Assembly (NCBI RefSeq): GCF_004337985.1
Contig: NC_043740.1
Span: forward strand, 780,861 to 844,860
DNA: 64,000 bases
Reading direction: 5' to 3'
From: Pyricularia pennisetigena
Taxonomy: Eukaryota; Ascomycota; Sordariomycetes; Magnaporthales; Pyriculariaceae
In this document: piece by piece, positions 29,381 to 39,119 of the stretch
Layout: each line of letters opens with the position of its first letter
How positions within the stretch are numbered: the stretch's first letter is position 1
Position numbers and translations under genes: made by a program
The notes under the pieces: model-generated
What the model saw: the letters and a program-made list of their open reading frames with translations, nothing else
The model's database searches: none
Told to the model about the DNA's origin: nothing

Positions 29381-31083
29381 TAAAGGGCCGACACTGTCGG
29401 GAAAGTTGAACAATTGATAATTCTTGTAGCCAGTCAAATATATGCTCAACTTTGGCTATATTTTTTTCTGTGGGTTGATATTCTGCTTAACCTTAAGATT
29501 CTTGGATTTCCTATTGCCATTCAGATTACATGGGCTAATCGGGGAAACAATACGTTGCTAACCCCACAAATAGTTGCTAACTTTATAAGCTATTATTGTA
29601 TTTACTTTTTAGTGCCTTGAAAATTGCTGAGAATGGTAAAAGTAGTTCTATATTTTGATTGCTTTGTAATTTCCTGCGCCTGTCTGTATTATCTGCCAGC
29701 CTGTAGTGCTGACTGGCTCATGAGCAACGTTTTGCAATTATATTAATCGAATTGTCTAGTCGTGTTAACAAAACCCCAGCCTGTTGCATTTTGACGCAGC
29801 TGCACCTCGAAAACAATTTGTTGGCACGATAAGTTATAACTAAATGTCACTTTTTTTTTCAGTAACGAACTTTGTTTTCGAATTCATACAATGCATCCTT
29901 TGAGTTAAATATTGATCTCGGCGAATCCGAAACCCGTACTCTTTACCTTCTCCTGGAGAATTATAAAACATTGCTATCATGAATCTTCTTTTAGTAAGCA
30001 CGGATGTTTGGACTTCTTGAAGGGCCTTCAACATATATGATGACGTATGGCTAGGTCGTGGTTATTATTGACTTTGGCGGGAAGTTAAAATAATTGAACC
30101 GCACGTTCACACCCACAAATGCGGACCCCGCTAAATAAATCTGCCTGGGATTTATACGGTTTGAATGCTATTTATGCAAGAACGGCTTTACCAAATAATA
30201 CTGGGCATTAATACGCAGAGGCGAGAACTCAAATCTAAACCTGGCAATTTTCCCCGGGGGATTCATTTCCGGTAGTTGAAACCTACTTTTGACCGGTTTG
30301 TTTGTGCGTTACTTCCTATCACGTCGAGTGCTTATATTATTTTGTACAAGTGCACTAACAGTCAGTTTTCTTTGTCTGTAGTAATTATTTTGCACAATGT
30401 ATCATTAGTAGTGTTCTAATGTTTAAACTCTTGCGCCCGCCGTGTGGGATGCGGAAAGGCGAGTAAATACTGCTTTGCTTATAGCCAAGAGGTACTATAC
30501 AATATAAACAATCTGGTTTTCTGACCGATCATAATGTTCGAGGAAATCAGAGTTTGCTTTCTGTCATCTTGCTCTTAAGAACTGCTTTCACTACAATTTG
30601 CCATGACTATCAAGGATGCGAAACCAACTCGCCAAAGGGTGCTTGTCCTGTATCTTCACAACCTGCGGCAGAAAAGCTCTGGGTTTTTAGGGTTTTCTTA
30701 GTATTTTTATTTTAAGCCGCCAAGCCTTGGTCCTTCAAATACCAAATCGACTACTCCGGATTACTTCCTTGCGGCGGCGCCTTCTCGGAGTCATCGCTTT
30801 TCTGGCACGACTGGAGGTCGAGTAATCACCTGATAATATCGCACATCCCGCAACCCTTGTCACAGATCCGCCTGCATCATCTCCATTCAGCTCGAGGCTT
30901 CTCGAAGCAGCGATTGAAATGTAAGCGGACTATTAAAGCCACCAATCATGCGGTCGGTTTGTGCCGGGCGTCCCTCCCGGTGGTTAATTTTGCATCATGC
31001 GATTCTTGGCAGATGGGCTAAGGCCCCGGGACGGGCCTCACTCAGGGGTTTAATTTGTCGTATAAGCATGAACCTTGTAGAAA

Positions 31084-31200
31084 GCTTCCAATGCTACTTG
31101 TTACTGTACCCGTACCGAAAATCTGTTGCTACCGTACCCGTATCGAGCTTCCAGTGCTACCGTACCCGTGTCGACTCACCGATGTTACTGTACCCGTACG
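31084..31200 (+). repeat. Degenerate minisatellite, about four units of 28-30 bp
   Basis: Units share GCTAC(C/T)GTACCCGTA or GTTACTGTACCCGTA, most followed by TCGA and CTTCCA(A/G)TG. Four copies of TACCCGT occur at near-regular spacing, with substitutions between units. Confidence 0.6.
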
Positions 31201-31825
31201 TAATATTTGCCAAGCATGACAGGTCTCTCATCATTCTAGTCTTTGTATAACCACGTATAGAGAATGCACGCTTGAATTCAATCAAAATATGCGTTAGCTA
31301 CACTGACTGGAAGAGTCATCCGAACGCAGTTTTAACAATGATTATACTTATCCGGTAGGTACAGCGATGAAAGCTCTTCGATGTGACGTGACGCTGACAG
31401 CCAAGAATTCTGTAGCTGCTGCTGGTAAGATTGGAAGGTCGACCGTGTCTGCAAGTCATCTCGACAAGTGGAGAACCTTGAGGAACTCAAAGCTCTTGAT
31501 TGCAGTTGGGTTTTCAGCTCTTCAGATTCCGTCGAAATATTGATACCGGTCCAGGTATTTGTGTTACTTGGCACATATGCACAGCGATATGCTCGGGTGG
31601 AGTACGTGAATGATTACATCACAACTTATTGATCAAGTACTGCGTGCCGTCGGAGCCGGTCCGCAGGCCAGGAGTATGACAGATTGTAACGATGTCGGAA
31701 AGCGTTCCTGGTGTCTGATCAGAGGAATGGGGAGAGACCTTCTCTATAGAACTGTTCTTTTTTCAGTAACGTTGCATTGAACAACTGAGATAGTGAACAA
31801 GGAATTCAAAATGCTTGGCGAGGTG

Positions 31826-31834
31826 TATATAAGG
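31826..31834 (+). promoter_or_regulatory. TATA box of the secreted-protein gene at 31973
   Basis: TATATAAGG about 147 bp before the ATG, followed by a C/A-rich leader typical of fungal 5-prime UTRs. Confidence 0.45.
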
Positions 31835-31972
31835 AGAGTTACTCCCTCGATTTTCAGAAAAGGACTCAAGTCGGCAGCCACCAGCAGCAAGTCTCAAGCA
31901 CAAGAGCAGCACGCAGAAAACAAAAGACCCACATAAGTTATAACCCCTTCTTCTTCAGTCGCAGTCCTCAAG

Positions 31973-32670
31973 ATGCTGTTCAACCAAGTCACCGCCATCC
32001 TCGGCTTCGCCGTCAGCTTCGCCTCGGCCGTCAACATCAAGTTCTACGCCGGCTCGCGGAGCTGCTCGGGCTCCTATGTTGTTTGTAGCGACATCGCCGC
32101 CAACAGGTGTTGCTGGGCCAGCACCAACTTCGGAAGCATCCGCTTCGACGGCGGGTCGGGCACCAGAAACCTCCGCGGCTTCGTCAACGGCTGCGACAAC
32201 ATCATCATCAGTCAGAATGCCGGTTTGCCGTTCTGCATGTCGCGTGGCGACGGCGGCAGCCTGAACGGCGGTGTGTGGCGCGCCGCGTCGCTGCTCAGGC
32301 GCGGGCCGGAGGAGGAGAGCTGCCCCGCCAGCCAGGGAGGCTGCAAGGAGACGGCCAAGCCCGACAAGGTGGTCCTCGCCGATGGGGCCGAGTACGACGT
32401 CAAGGATTTGGATGATGCCAAGTTGAAGGAATTGGTAAGTGGCAACCTTCGTTTAAAATTTGGTTTTATCATATTGGCTAACCATTTCTACCTTGTAGTA
32501 CGGAACTCCTTTTCTCCATGATACGAGCGGTCGTGATCCGAAACCAAGCCTTGGAATATATGTTGCTAACAAACTGTTGCCATTTTAGCGTCGATCTCAC
32601 CCTCAGCGAGGCCGTTGCCGCCGCCAAGGACGTCCCAGAGGAGTTCCAGGCCTTGCGTATCGCTTCTTAG
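31973..32670 (+). CDS. Small cysteine-rich secreted protein; 3-prime gene structure unresolved
   Basis: Exon 1 (31973-32434) encodes 154 residues and ends at a good GTAAGT donor. MLFNQVTAILGFAVSFASAV is a signal peptide. The mature part has Cys at SCSGSYVVC, RCCW, GCDN, FCMS, ESC and GGC, giving a disulphide-rich N-terminal domain. It is followed by a basic RRGPEEE junction and an acidic tail, VLADGAEYDVKDLDDAKLKE. Downstream, VDLTLSEAVAAAKDVPEEFQ (from about 32590, after TTTTAG) and YGTPFLHDTS (after CTTGTAG, 32499) look like further exons. They do not join in one frame with the visible splice sites, and a TAG at 32668 is followed by more coding-like sequence. Either a frameshift has broken the C-terminus or a splice site was missed. 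Confidence 0.6.
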
Positions 32671-33233
32671 AGGCAGAAGAGTGCCATGCCCAAGGCCATC
32701 AGGGGAGGAGTGGCTTTCAAGAATTACCTCTGAGGTAGTTTGCGCTTTCGTTGTGGGAATAAGCTACTATGAAAATTTCTTCTCATTCTTTACATTCTTT
32801 TCTCTCCACGTTGGGACCGATAGTCCAAGATCAAAACAGAATTTCAGCAACCAAGTTCAAAATCCCAAGTTTGTTTTACCAGCGGTCCTCGACATGACAA
32901 GACCAGTTACTTTTTATATAGTCAATAAAGCTAGCCTTTCACTATTTGATGTCGGATCTTGGCTTCTAAGAAGAACATTCCCCAATGACAAAAGCCTTTG
33001 AACGGATTCAAGAATTTCAATTAATACGCTAGACCGACGCTCCCAAGCACAACTGCAGTTGTATCGCATAGAGATGAGTTGACTTCACTCAGCGTTACGA
33101 GGCGGTAATATTCGCTGTATTGCATACTTATACCTTTAAGGAAATCTCAGTTCTGGCGCTACGGAACAAGATAGAAAATACAAAACAACTAAGTAACAAA
33201 GCCAAACGCGAAACCTCCGATGACACCCAAATT
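32671..33233. other. Spacer between the secreted-protein gene and the ABA3-like gene
   Basis: Convergent 3-prime regions of both genes. Nothing recognisable beyond AT-rich UTR-like sequence. Confidence 0.4.
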
Positions 33234-34844
33234 TCAAAAAACCGCCACAGCCGACCTCATATCGTGGAGGGCTCCCTCAGCCTCCGGAATATCCATGACA
33301 ACCTCAACGGACCGGGGCACGTCATCCTCCCCCGCCGTCCCCGCCACTGCGATGTACTCGCCCGCGGCGGTCAGATCCTCGCGCAGTCGCTTGCTTCTAC
33401 GGCTAGAAGCGGCGTCAACCTCGCCAGCAGTGGCGACACGGCACGAAGAAGACGGCGGGGGCGGCGCCTTGAGCACAACGTCGGGGAAGCTCTCTTGGAC
33501 GCGCTCGGGCAGGGAGTCGACGTAGCCACGCCACATGGCCCGGCAGCCGCGGCACAGTTCGACGCCGCCGAAGCGGTGCAGGCGTTGCGCCCCGTACGAC
33601 GACCGGTAGTGGCATCGGTTGCAGTGCGGCTCGCCGGACCGAGTCAGGTACGTCGGCAGCTCCGAGAACATGAGCTCCTCGCTCCGCGCCATTAGGCTGC
33701 GGAACCTCTCGGCCCCTGGCGCCTCGGCAGCGACGTCTTGCTGGTCTTGCTGGTCTTGCTGGCCTTGCTGGTCTTGTTTGTCGGGCTCGATGCTGGTGGT
33801 GTTGCTGTCAGCGCCGCTGCTATGGGTTGAACCGGCGTCGCTCACTCCGCTGCTGCTGACGCTACTGCTGCGGCTGCTGCTGCTGCTGCTGTTGTTGTTG
33901 TTATTGTTGTTGTGGTCGTTGCCGTCACTGCTGCTCTGACTAGCCACGCTGCCCTGGGCGTCCACGCGGTTCCACAGCTTGAAGTTGCGGCGCGTCTGCG
34001 CGACGACCGCGGCGGTCTCTGGCTTGCCAATGGTCAGGTCCTCCTCGACGAAGCGGTATCTGCGCATCATCATGTGGATGGGACCGCCGAAGAAGCGGAT
34101 AAAGTTCATGAGGACGGCGCCCCCGGGCTTGCGGGCATAGGCAACGTCCAAAGCCCAGAGCATCTCGCGGGCGACGCGAAAGGCCTGGATGCGCATGTCG
34201 GCAGGCACGTAGGCGAAGGTGTTGTTGGTCTCGCCCTCGCTGCGGTGCTTGTAAAAGGCGACGGCGTCGTAGAGGGTGTCGCCTATCTCGGTCAGCAGCT
34301 CGAACTGGTCGTCGGTGGGGAAGACGTCGTAAACGTCGTTGCAGGCCAGCGCCGCCGCCAGCGAGAAGCGCGCCAGGGCGTCGCAGTCGCGCATGCGGAA
34401 CCAGTGCCGCGGCGACGCCGCCAGCCCGTTGACGTAGCGCCGAAACAGCTCGCTGTCGCGGCGCTTGCTCGTCTTCTCCGACGTCACCAGCAGGAAGGTC
34501 TTGTACTCGCGCACCATGAGGGCGTGCCCGGGCGTGCCCTCGAACAGCGCGTCCAGCACCGCGCTGAGCGAGTAGCAGCCCATGATGGAGTCGCTGCCTG
34601 CCACGTCGACGAGCTCCCCGCGGAACTCCGCGATGATGCCGATGATGATGGTGCGCATGAAGGCGACGTAGCGGTCCCAGTTGGTGTACTGAGGGATCAC
34701 ACATCGTGTGTACTCCCACGCGCAGGCGTAGGCCTCTTGCTTCAACGCTTCCGACAGGCCCTCGACCCCGTCGAGGTCGTGGGCGATGTCGTCGGGGTAG
34801 TACCACGAGTCGTTGAACTTGGGAGGCATGTTGGAGAACGGCAA
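33234..34844 (-). CDS. ABA3-like protein, probable alpha-ionylideneethane synthase (abscisic acid-type sesquiterpene synthase)
   Basis: One uninterrupted frame of 536 residues. The first about 295 residues match my recollection of the fungal ABA3 family: AWEYTRCVIPQYTNWDRYVA, IIAEFRGELVDVAG, FRMRDCDALARFSLAAALAC, EIGDTLYDAVAFYKHR-EGETNNTFAY and FFGGPIHMMMRRYRFVEEDL. In Botrytis, ABA3 converts farnesyl diphosphate to alpha-ionylideneethane and lacks the classical DDxxD terpene-synthase motif, as here. Near residues 407-429 a CNRC...CRGC pair forms a putative zinc site followed by a conserved-looking tail, also typical of the family as I recall it. Between the two parts lies a long Asn/Ser/Gln-rich insert (about 300-375). 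Three P450 genes follow at 37-47 kb. The family call rests on memory of motifs and needs an alignment. Confidence 0.72.
   Translation of the reverse strand: MPFSNMPPKFNDSWYYPDDIAHDLDGVEGLSEALKQEAYACAWEYTRCVIPQYTNWDRYVAFMRTIIIGIIAEFRGELVDVAGSDSIMGCYSLSAVLDALFEGTPGHALMVREYKTFLLVTSEKTSKRRDSELFRRYVNGLAASPRHWFRMRDCDALARFSLAAALACNDVYDVFPTDDQFELLTEIGDTLYDAVAFYKHRSEGETNNTFAYVPADMRIQAFRVAREMLWALDVAYARKPGGAVLMNFIRFFGGPIHMMMRRYRFVEEDLTIGKPETAAVVAQTRRNFKLWNRVDAQGSVASQSSSDGNDHNNNNNNNSSSSSSRSSSVSSSGVSDAGSTHSSGADSNTTSIEPDKQDQQGQQDQQDQQDVAAEAPGAERFRSLMARSEELMFSELPTYLTRSGEPHCNRCHYRSSYGAQRLHRFGGVELCRGCRAMWRGYVDSLPERVQESFPDVVLKAPPPPSSSCRVATAGEVDAASSRRSKRLREDLTAAGEYIAVAGTAGEDDVPRSVEVVMDIPEAEGALHDMRSAVAVF
33725..33950 (-). 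repeat. Low-complexity insert in the ABA3-like gene (Asn, Ser and Gln runs)
   Basis: The coding strand contains runs of AAC/AAT (seven Asn), AGC-type serine codons, and tandem CAGCAAGACCAG-like units giving DQQGQQDQQDQQD. The tracts are in frame and are expected to form a flexible linker between the catalytic part and the CxxC...CxxC tail. Such slippage-prone tracts vary between strains. Confidence 0.8.
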
Positions 34845-34870
34845 GTGCTGCTGCCTTGGCTCTTTGACCA

Positions 34871-34939
34871 GAGTATATGTTGGTTACAAGAACGAGTATA
34901 TGTTGGTTACAAGAACGAGTATATGTTGGTTACAAGAAC
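34871..34939 (+). repeat. Three perfect 23-bp tandem repeats just upstream of the ABA3-like start codon
   Basis: The unit GAGTATATGTTGGTTACAAG plus AAC occurs at 34871, 34894 and 34917 with no mismatch, 27-95 bp upstream of the ATG (34844, minus strand). It lies in the 5-prime UTR or core promoter. Confidence 0.9.
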
Positions 34940-37162
34940 GCGACAAGCTGTATTTGGTTCTCGAGAAAATCTAAACAGAACTTGACAACAGAGAAGATGG
35001 CTTTGAAACAAACAAGTCTCTGATATTGACGCTTTATAACTTCCAGACAAGCCCGGCACACCAGGAACACGGCACGGACGGTTTAATTGCAAGAGTCAAC
35101 TGCGGATGACCAAGGTACAATCTGTAATACCGCCTAATTCGGGCTTTGGGCTGTAATCGCTTGTGGCTCTTCTCTCCGCTCGATGCGCAGGACTGCATAT
35201 TTTCTCAACCATCATCACCCCGTCCATCATCTCCTACCCCATAGTCTCCTCCGTGGCCAGTCTCATCCAATCCCACCTTCACATGAGGCATTAAAATTCA
35301 ATATTATGACTTCACAGTTGCGCGGTACAGGGCGATCGGGATGACATCTTCTGCCAAGAAGTGGGAAGTGAGAAGTGGGAAGTGGGAAAAGGATTCGTTG
35401 ATTCACCAGCTCCTCCATACCGTGAATCTGAAGCCCCCGATCACTGTCATGACTCGGTGATATCATACATATCCCGGAGGAAAGAAAGAACTCTTTACCA
35501 AGTTGCCGTGAGGCATCACGAGGCAAATCGATGCATGTATACTTGCATGCGTAATATGGAGAAGAAGAAAAAAAAAGAGTACGTCACCTTGATTTATTGT
35601 CCACATGCAACAACCTCAAGTTCCAATAACCTATCAAATGTTGCACCTGGGCTGCGGCAGTCAAGTTTACAGCAAGATCAAGGAACATTTCATAGTCCAA
35701 TCCCGACTTGGGGCTTCTGCAGTTGCCTGAGAGGTTATATGCGAGACACTGCATGGGACGAGTCAGCTCCGTCAAGTTGTCAACTCAACTAACAGATTCC
35801 TGTTTTTCAATTGCCATCTAGCATGCTACAATCGATGGACGCTAGTACCGACTTTTCTGCACCTTTGGTTAACCCGCCAGTGTACATCAGAGTGCTCGAC
35901 CACTGACCGCGTGCTCAATTGATATGCAAAAATGAAATAAAAAAGAATACGTATAAATATAGCAAAATTGGGGTTTTCTTTAGCAGCTACTCCAAAGTTT
36001 AATATACAACCCATTTGCGGTAATCACAGCTTGTCATTTTGGGTATCCATTTTTACAAATGTTTAGAAATCTTTTTTTTTTTTTTNNNNNNNNNNNNNNN
36101 NNNNNNNNNNNNNNNNNNNNNNNNNNNNNNNNNNNNNNNNNNNNNNNNNNNNNNNNNNNNNNNNNNNNNNNNNNNNNNNNNNNNNNNNNNNNNNNNNNNN
36201 NNNNNNNNNNNNNNNNNNNNNNNNNNNNNNNNNNNNNNNNNNNNNNNNNNNNNNNNNNNNNNNNNNNNNNNNNNNNNNNNNNNNNNNNNNNNNNNNNNNN
36301 NNNNNNNNNNNNNNNNNNNNNNNNNNNNNNNNNNNNNNNNNNNNNNNNNNNNNNNNNNNNNNNNNNNNNNNNNNNNNNNNNNNNNNNNNNNNNNNNNNNN
36401 NNNNNNNNNNNNNNNNNNNNNNNNNNNNNNNNNNNNNNNNNNNNNNNNNNNNNNNNNNNNNNCCCCCCCCCCCCCACTCCACTTTCATCTTTGTCCAACA
36501 GGATGATCGCCGATTCCGGAATCCCAACAAACGTCAAATCAGGAACGGACATGCAGCTTATGGAGGGAGTTACATTACGATTTGGTAAGGCAATAGCAAA
36601 CAGATGGCTGCCAGCATTTGCTTGCATGAATAATGTGAGACCGTTGCATACACCGAACATACACGACAGGGATCCGCCAGGGAATTCATATTCGCCAATG
36701 GGGCATCATGGTCTAGTATCTTCCCCTGCTCACAATGGAGCGTCAGGGGTGGTTATTATGTGCTCCATGAAGCACTGCTTGGCTCAGGCCATGGTCTTAG
36801 GTTCAAGCAAACTTTTGTCGTCAACTCTGTTTTAGTTTGCGTGAAGCACAAGATCGTATTTCAGGGCGTCTCTTCCCACGCCTCTCATACTCATGTTTGT
36901 GCCGCACAAAGACATCCACTCTACCTTTGAGCAATGCTCAGCCCTCCTTAGACTTGCCTACCTTTACCTTATTGCTACTCTCGTTTCAGTCCAAGCGATA
37001 TCACCTGCTGTTGTTGAGTTTGCCATGGAGTCAGTCAACGGCAGTTTGGGAAACCTTTCGACCATCATCATCGGGAATATCTTTCCCATGGTCCAGAATG
37101 CCTGCAAGTTCGATTGGCATGAGCAGGGACTGTACATCTTGTCGTGGCTTCAGCAGCTGAAA
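34940..37162. other. Intergenic region between the ABA3-like gene and the first P450, with an assembly gap
   Basis: No gene is supported. The gap is 36086-36462 (377 N), bordered by T13 on the left and C13 on the right, so homopolymers probably stopped assembly. A continuous frame upstream of the P450 (36893-37162) could add 90 residues to it but looks unlike a P450 N-terminus. Confidence 0.5.
36086..36462. other. Assembly gap (377 undetermined bases)
   Basis: Run of N between a poly-T and a poly-C tract. The real length and content are unknown; a small gene or exon could be hidden here. Confidence 0.99.
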
Positions 37163-38917
37163 ATGTCCCTCCCCTCATCGCTGCATCAGCTGAGGACATC
37201 CTCTCAGCTGTCCCTCTTGCTGAGTCCTTACGCCGCCCTCCTGGGCACCACCCTCTTGGTCTGGTATGTCGGAACCAGCGTAGCTGCGTGGATTCGACTA
37301 CGTCATTTCCCGGCCGCCTCTTGGCTGGCAAACTTCTCGTACCTCTGGCTGGCCAAGACGACATACAGCGGCAGGCAGTATTGGGTGCACCGGGACCTGA
37401 ACCGCAAGCACAAGAGCCCTCTCGTGCGCATCGGGCCCAACGAGCTCATCACCGACGACCCTGACATCATCCGGCGCGTCAGCGCGGCGCGGAGCGGCTA
37501 CGTGCGCGACACTTGGTACATCACTGGCCGCTTCAACCCCTACCACGACAACATGTTCACGGTGCTGGAGCCCAAGGCGCACAAGCAGTTCAAGTCGCGC
37601 ACCATGCACGCCTACAGCGGCCGCGAGCTGCCCGACTTTGAGGCCGGCATCGACGAGCAGGTCCAGATGCTCGTGGACACGCTGCAGCGCAAATACGCCG
37701 CCCCTGCCAAGCCGACCGCCAAGGGTCGTCAAGGTGCCCTGCTCGATCTCGGGCCGATCTCGTGCTACTTCACCATGGACGTCATCACGCGGCTGGGATT
37801 CGGGCAGGAGTTTGGCTACCTGCAGTCCGAAACGGACCTGTACAACTTCCTTGGGGGCGTAAAGGATCTGTGGCCCCGCATGTCCACGTCGGCAGACGTA
37901 CCTTGGATCCGCAAGGTCCTGTTCTCCAAGTTCTTTCTGAAAATTATCGGCCCCGGGCCAAAGGACAAGAACGGCTTTGGCGCCTTGATGGCGTGAGTAG
38001 GATATTGTTGCCCTTTGCACTTGCATGTTACCCGGCCCACACCCTCTGTATTGTGTAACTAACGGTCAGCGATGCGCAGGGTGGCTGAACACCACGTTGG
38101 CAAGCGTTTCCACGAAGGCGCTGACTCGAAGAAGGACATGCTTGTAAGTTCTCTCCACCATCCAAGTAGGCCATAGACGGCCAGCCCCAGATTTTCAGTC
38201 CACCCACCTAATTTTTGCCACCCCGTTTCCAACCCCCTCAACACCCTTTCCAAAATCACCGCAGGCTGACGAGTGCAACCCCCCACCCCCCAGAGCTCCT
38301 TTATCCACCACGGCCTCAACCAGACAGAATGCGAGGTGGAGGGTCTCTTCATGGTCGTGGCGGGTACCGAAAGCACTGCCTCGGCCATAAGGTGCGTGCT
38401 GGTGCACACCATGTCGACGCCAGAGGTGTACATGCAGCTCAAGGCCGAGATCGCCAGCGCGGTGCGCTCCGGCGCAGCCTCGTCCCCCATCATCAAGAAC
38501 GAGGAGGCGGTGCGCCTGCCGGTGCTGCAGGCCGTCATCTACGAGGGTCTGCGCATGCGGCCGCCGCTGCTGGGCCTGCTGCCCAAAGTGGTCCCCGAGG
38601 GCGGGGACACGCTGGCCGGCCACCACGTACCCGCCGGCACCGCCGTCTGCACCAACACCTCGTCGCTGCTGCGATCTGAAGCCCTCTTTGGTCCCGATCC
38701 GGACGTGTTTCGCCCCGCCCGCTTCCTAGACCTGCAGGACCCCGAGGCGCGCGCAGCCATGCAGCGCAACGTCGAGCTTGCCTTTGGGTCTGGCCAGTGG
38801 CAGTGCGTGGGCAAGACCATCGCCTTTATGGAGCTTCACAAGGTCGTCTTTGAGGTGAGCGAGACCGTTGCCCCATTATTCGTCAACTCTAGACTCCGCA
38901 GCGTTTGCAAAAAAANN

Positions 38918-38957
<40 letters not shown>

Positions 38958-39119
38958 AAAAAAAAAAAACTCCATCCTTACCATCTACTGACCCCGGAGT
39001 AAAAGCTCTTCCGCCGGTTTGACCTGCAGCTGGTCCGCCCCCTGAAGCCCTGCGACGTCCTTAGCTATGGGGTTTTCCTTGAATCAAACTTGATGGTCAG
39101 GGTGACAGAGGCGGCTTAG
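37163..39119 (+). CDS. Cytochrome P450 monooxygenase 1, pisatin demethylase-like
   Basis: Four exons: 37163-37992, 38080-38143, 38294-38854 and 39006-39119; 1569 nt, 522 residues. This start gives a membrane anchor (LLLSPYAALLGTTLLVWYVG) after a short lumenal segment, as in microsomal P450s; a start at 36893 would add 90 residues. I-helix oxygen-binding motif AGTEST (near 321), K-helix ExxR in EGLRMRPP (382-385), and heme loop FGSGQWQCVG with the axial Cys near 469. The WQC in the heme loop and KTIAFMEL after it recall the pisatin-demethylase (CYP57-type) branch. Intron 3 has long A-runs with two undetermined bases. It is the first of three P450s beside the ABA3-like gene and probably oxidises its terpene product. 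Confidence 0.88.

Larger units (their letters stand above)
29381..31972. other. 2.6-kb region without a supported gene
   Basis: AT-rich to 30.6 kb, then balanced. The small minus-strand frame at 29840-30034 could be an upstream exon of the gene interrupted by the Fot element, but I could not connect the two. It contains a minisatellite at 31084-31200 and, at its right end, the promoter of the secreted-protein gene. Confidence 0.35.

Noticed and set aside
33912..34985. 357-codon plus-strand frame opposite the ABA3-like gene
   Set aside because: Antisense shadow of a GC-rich gene. The composition is biased and there is no motif.
36034..36835. Frames of 155-258 codons across the run of N
   Set aside because: They consist mostly of undetermined residues created by the gap.
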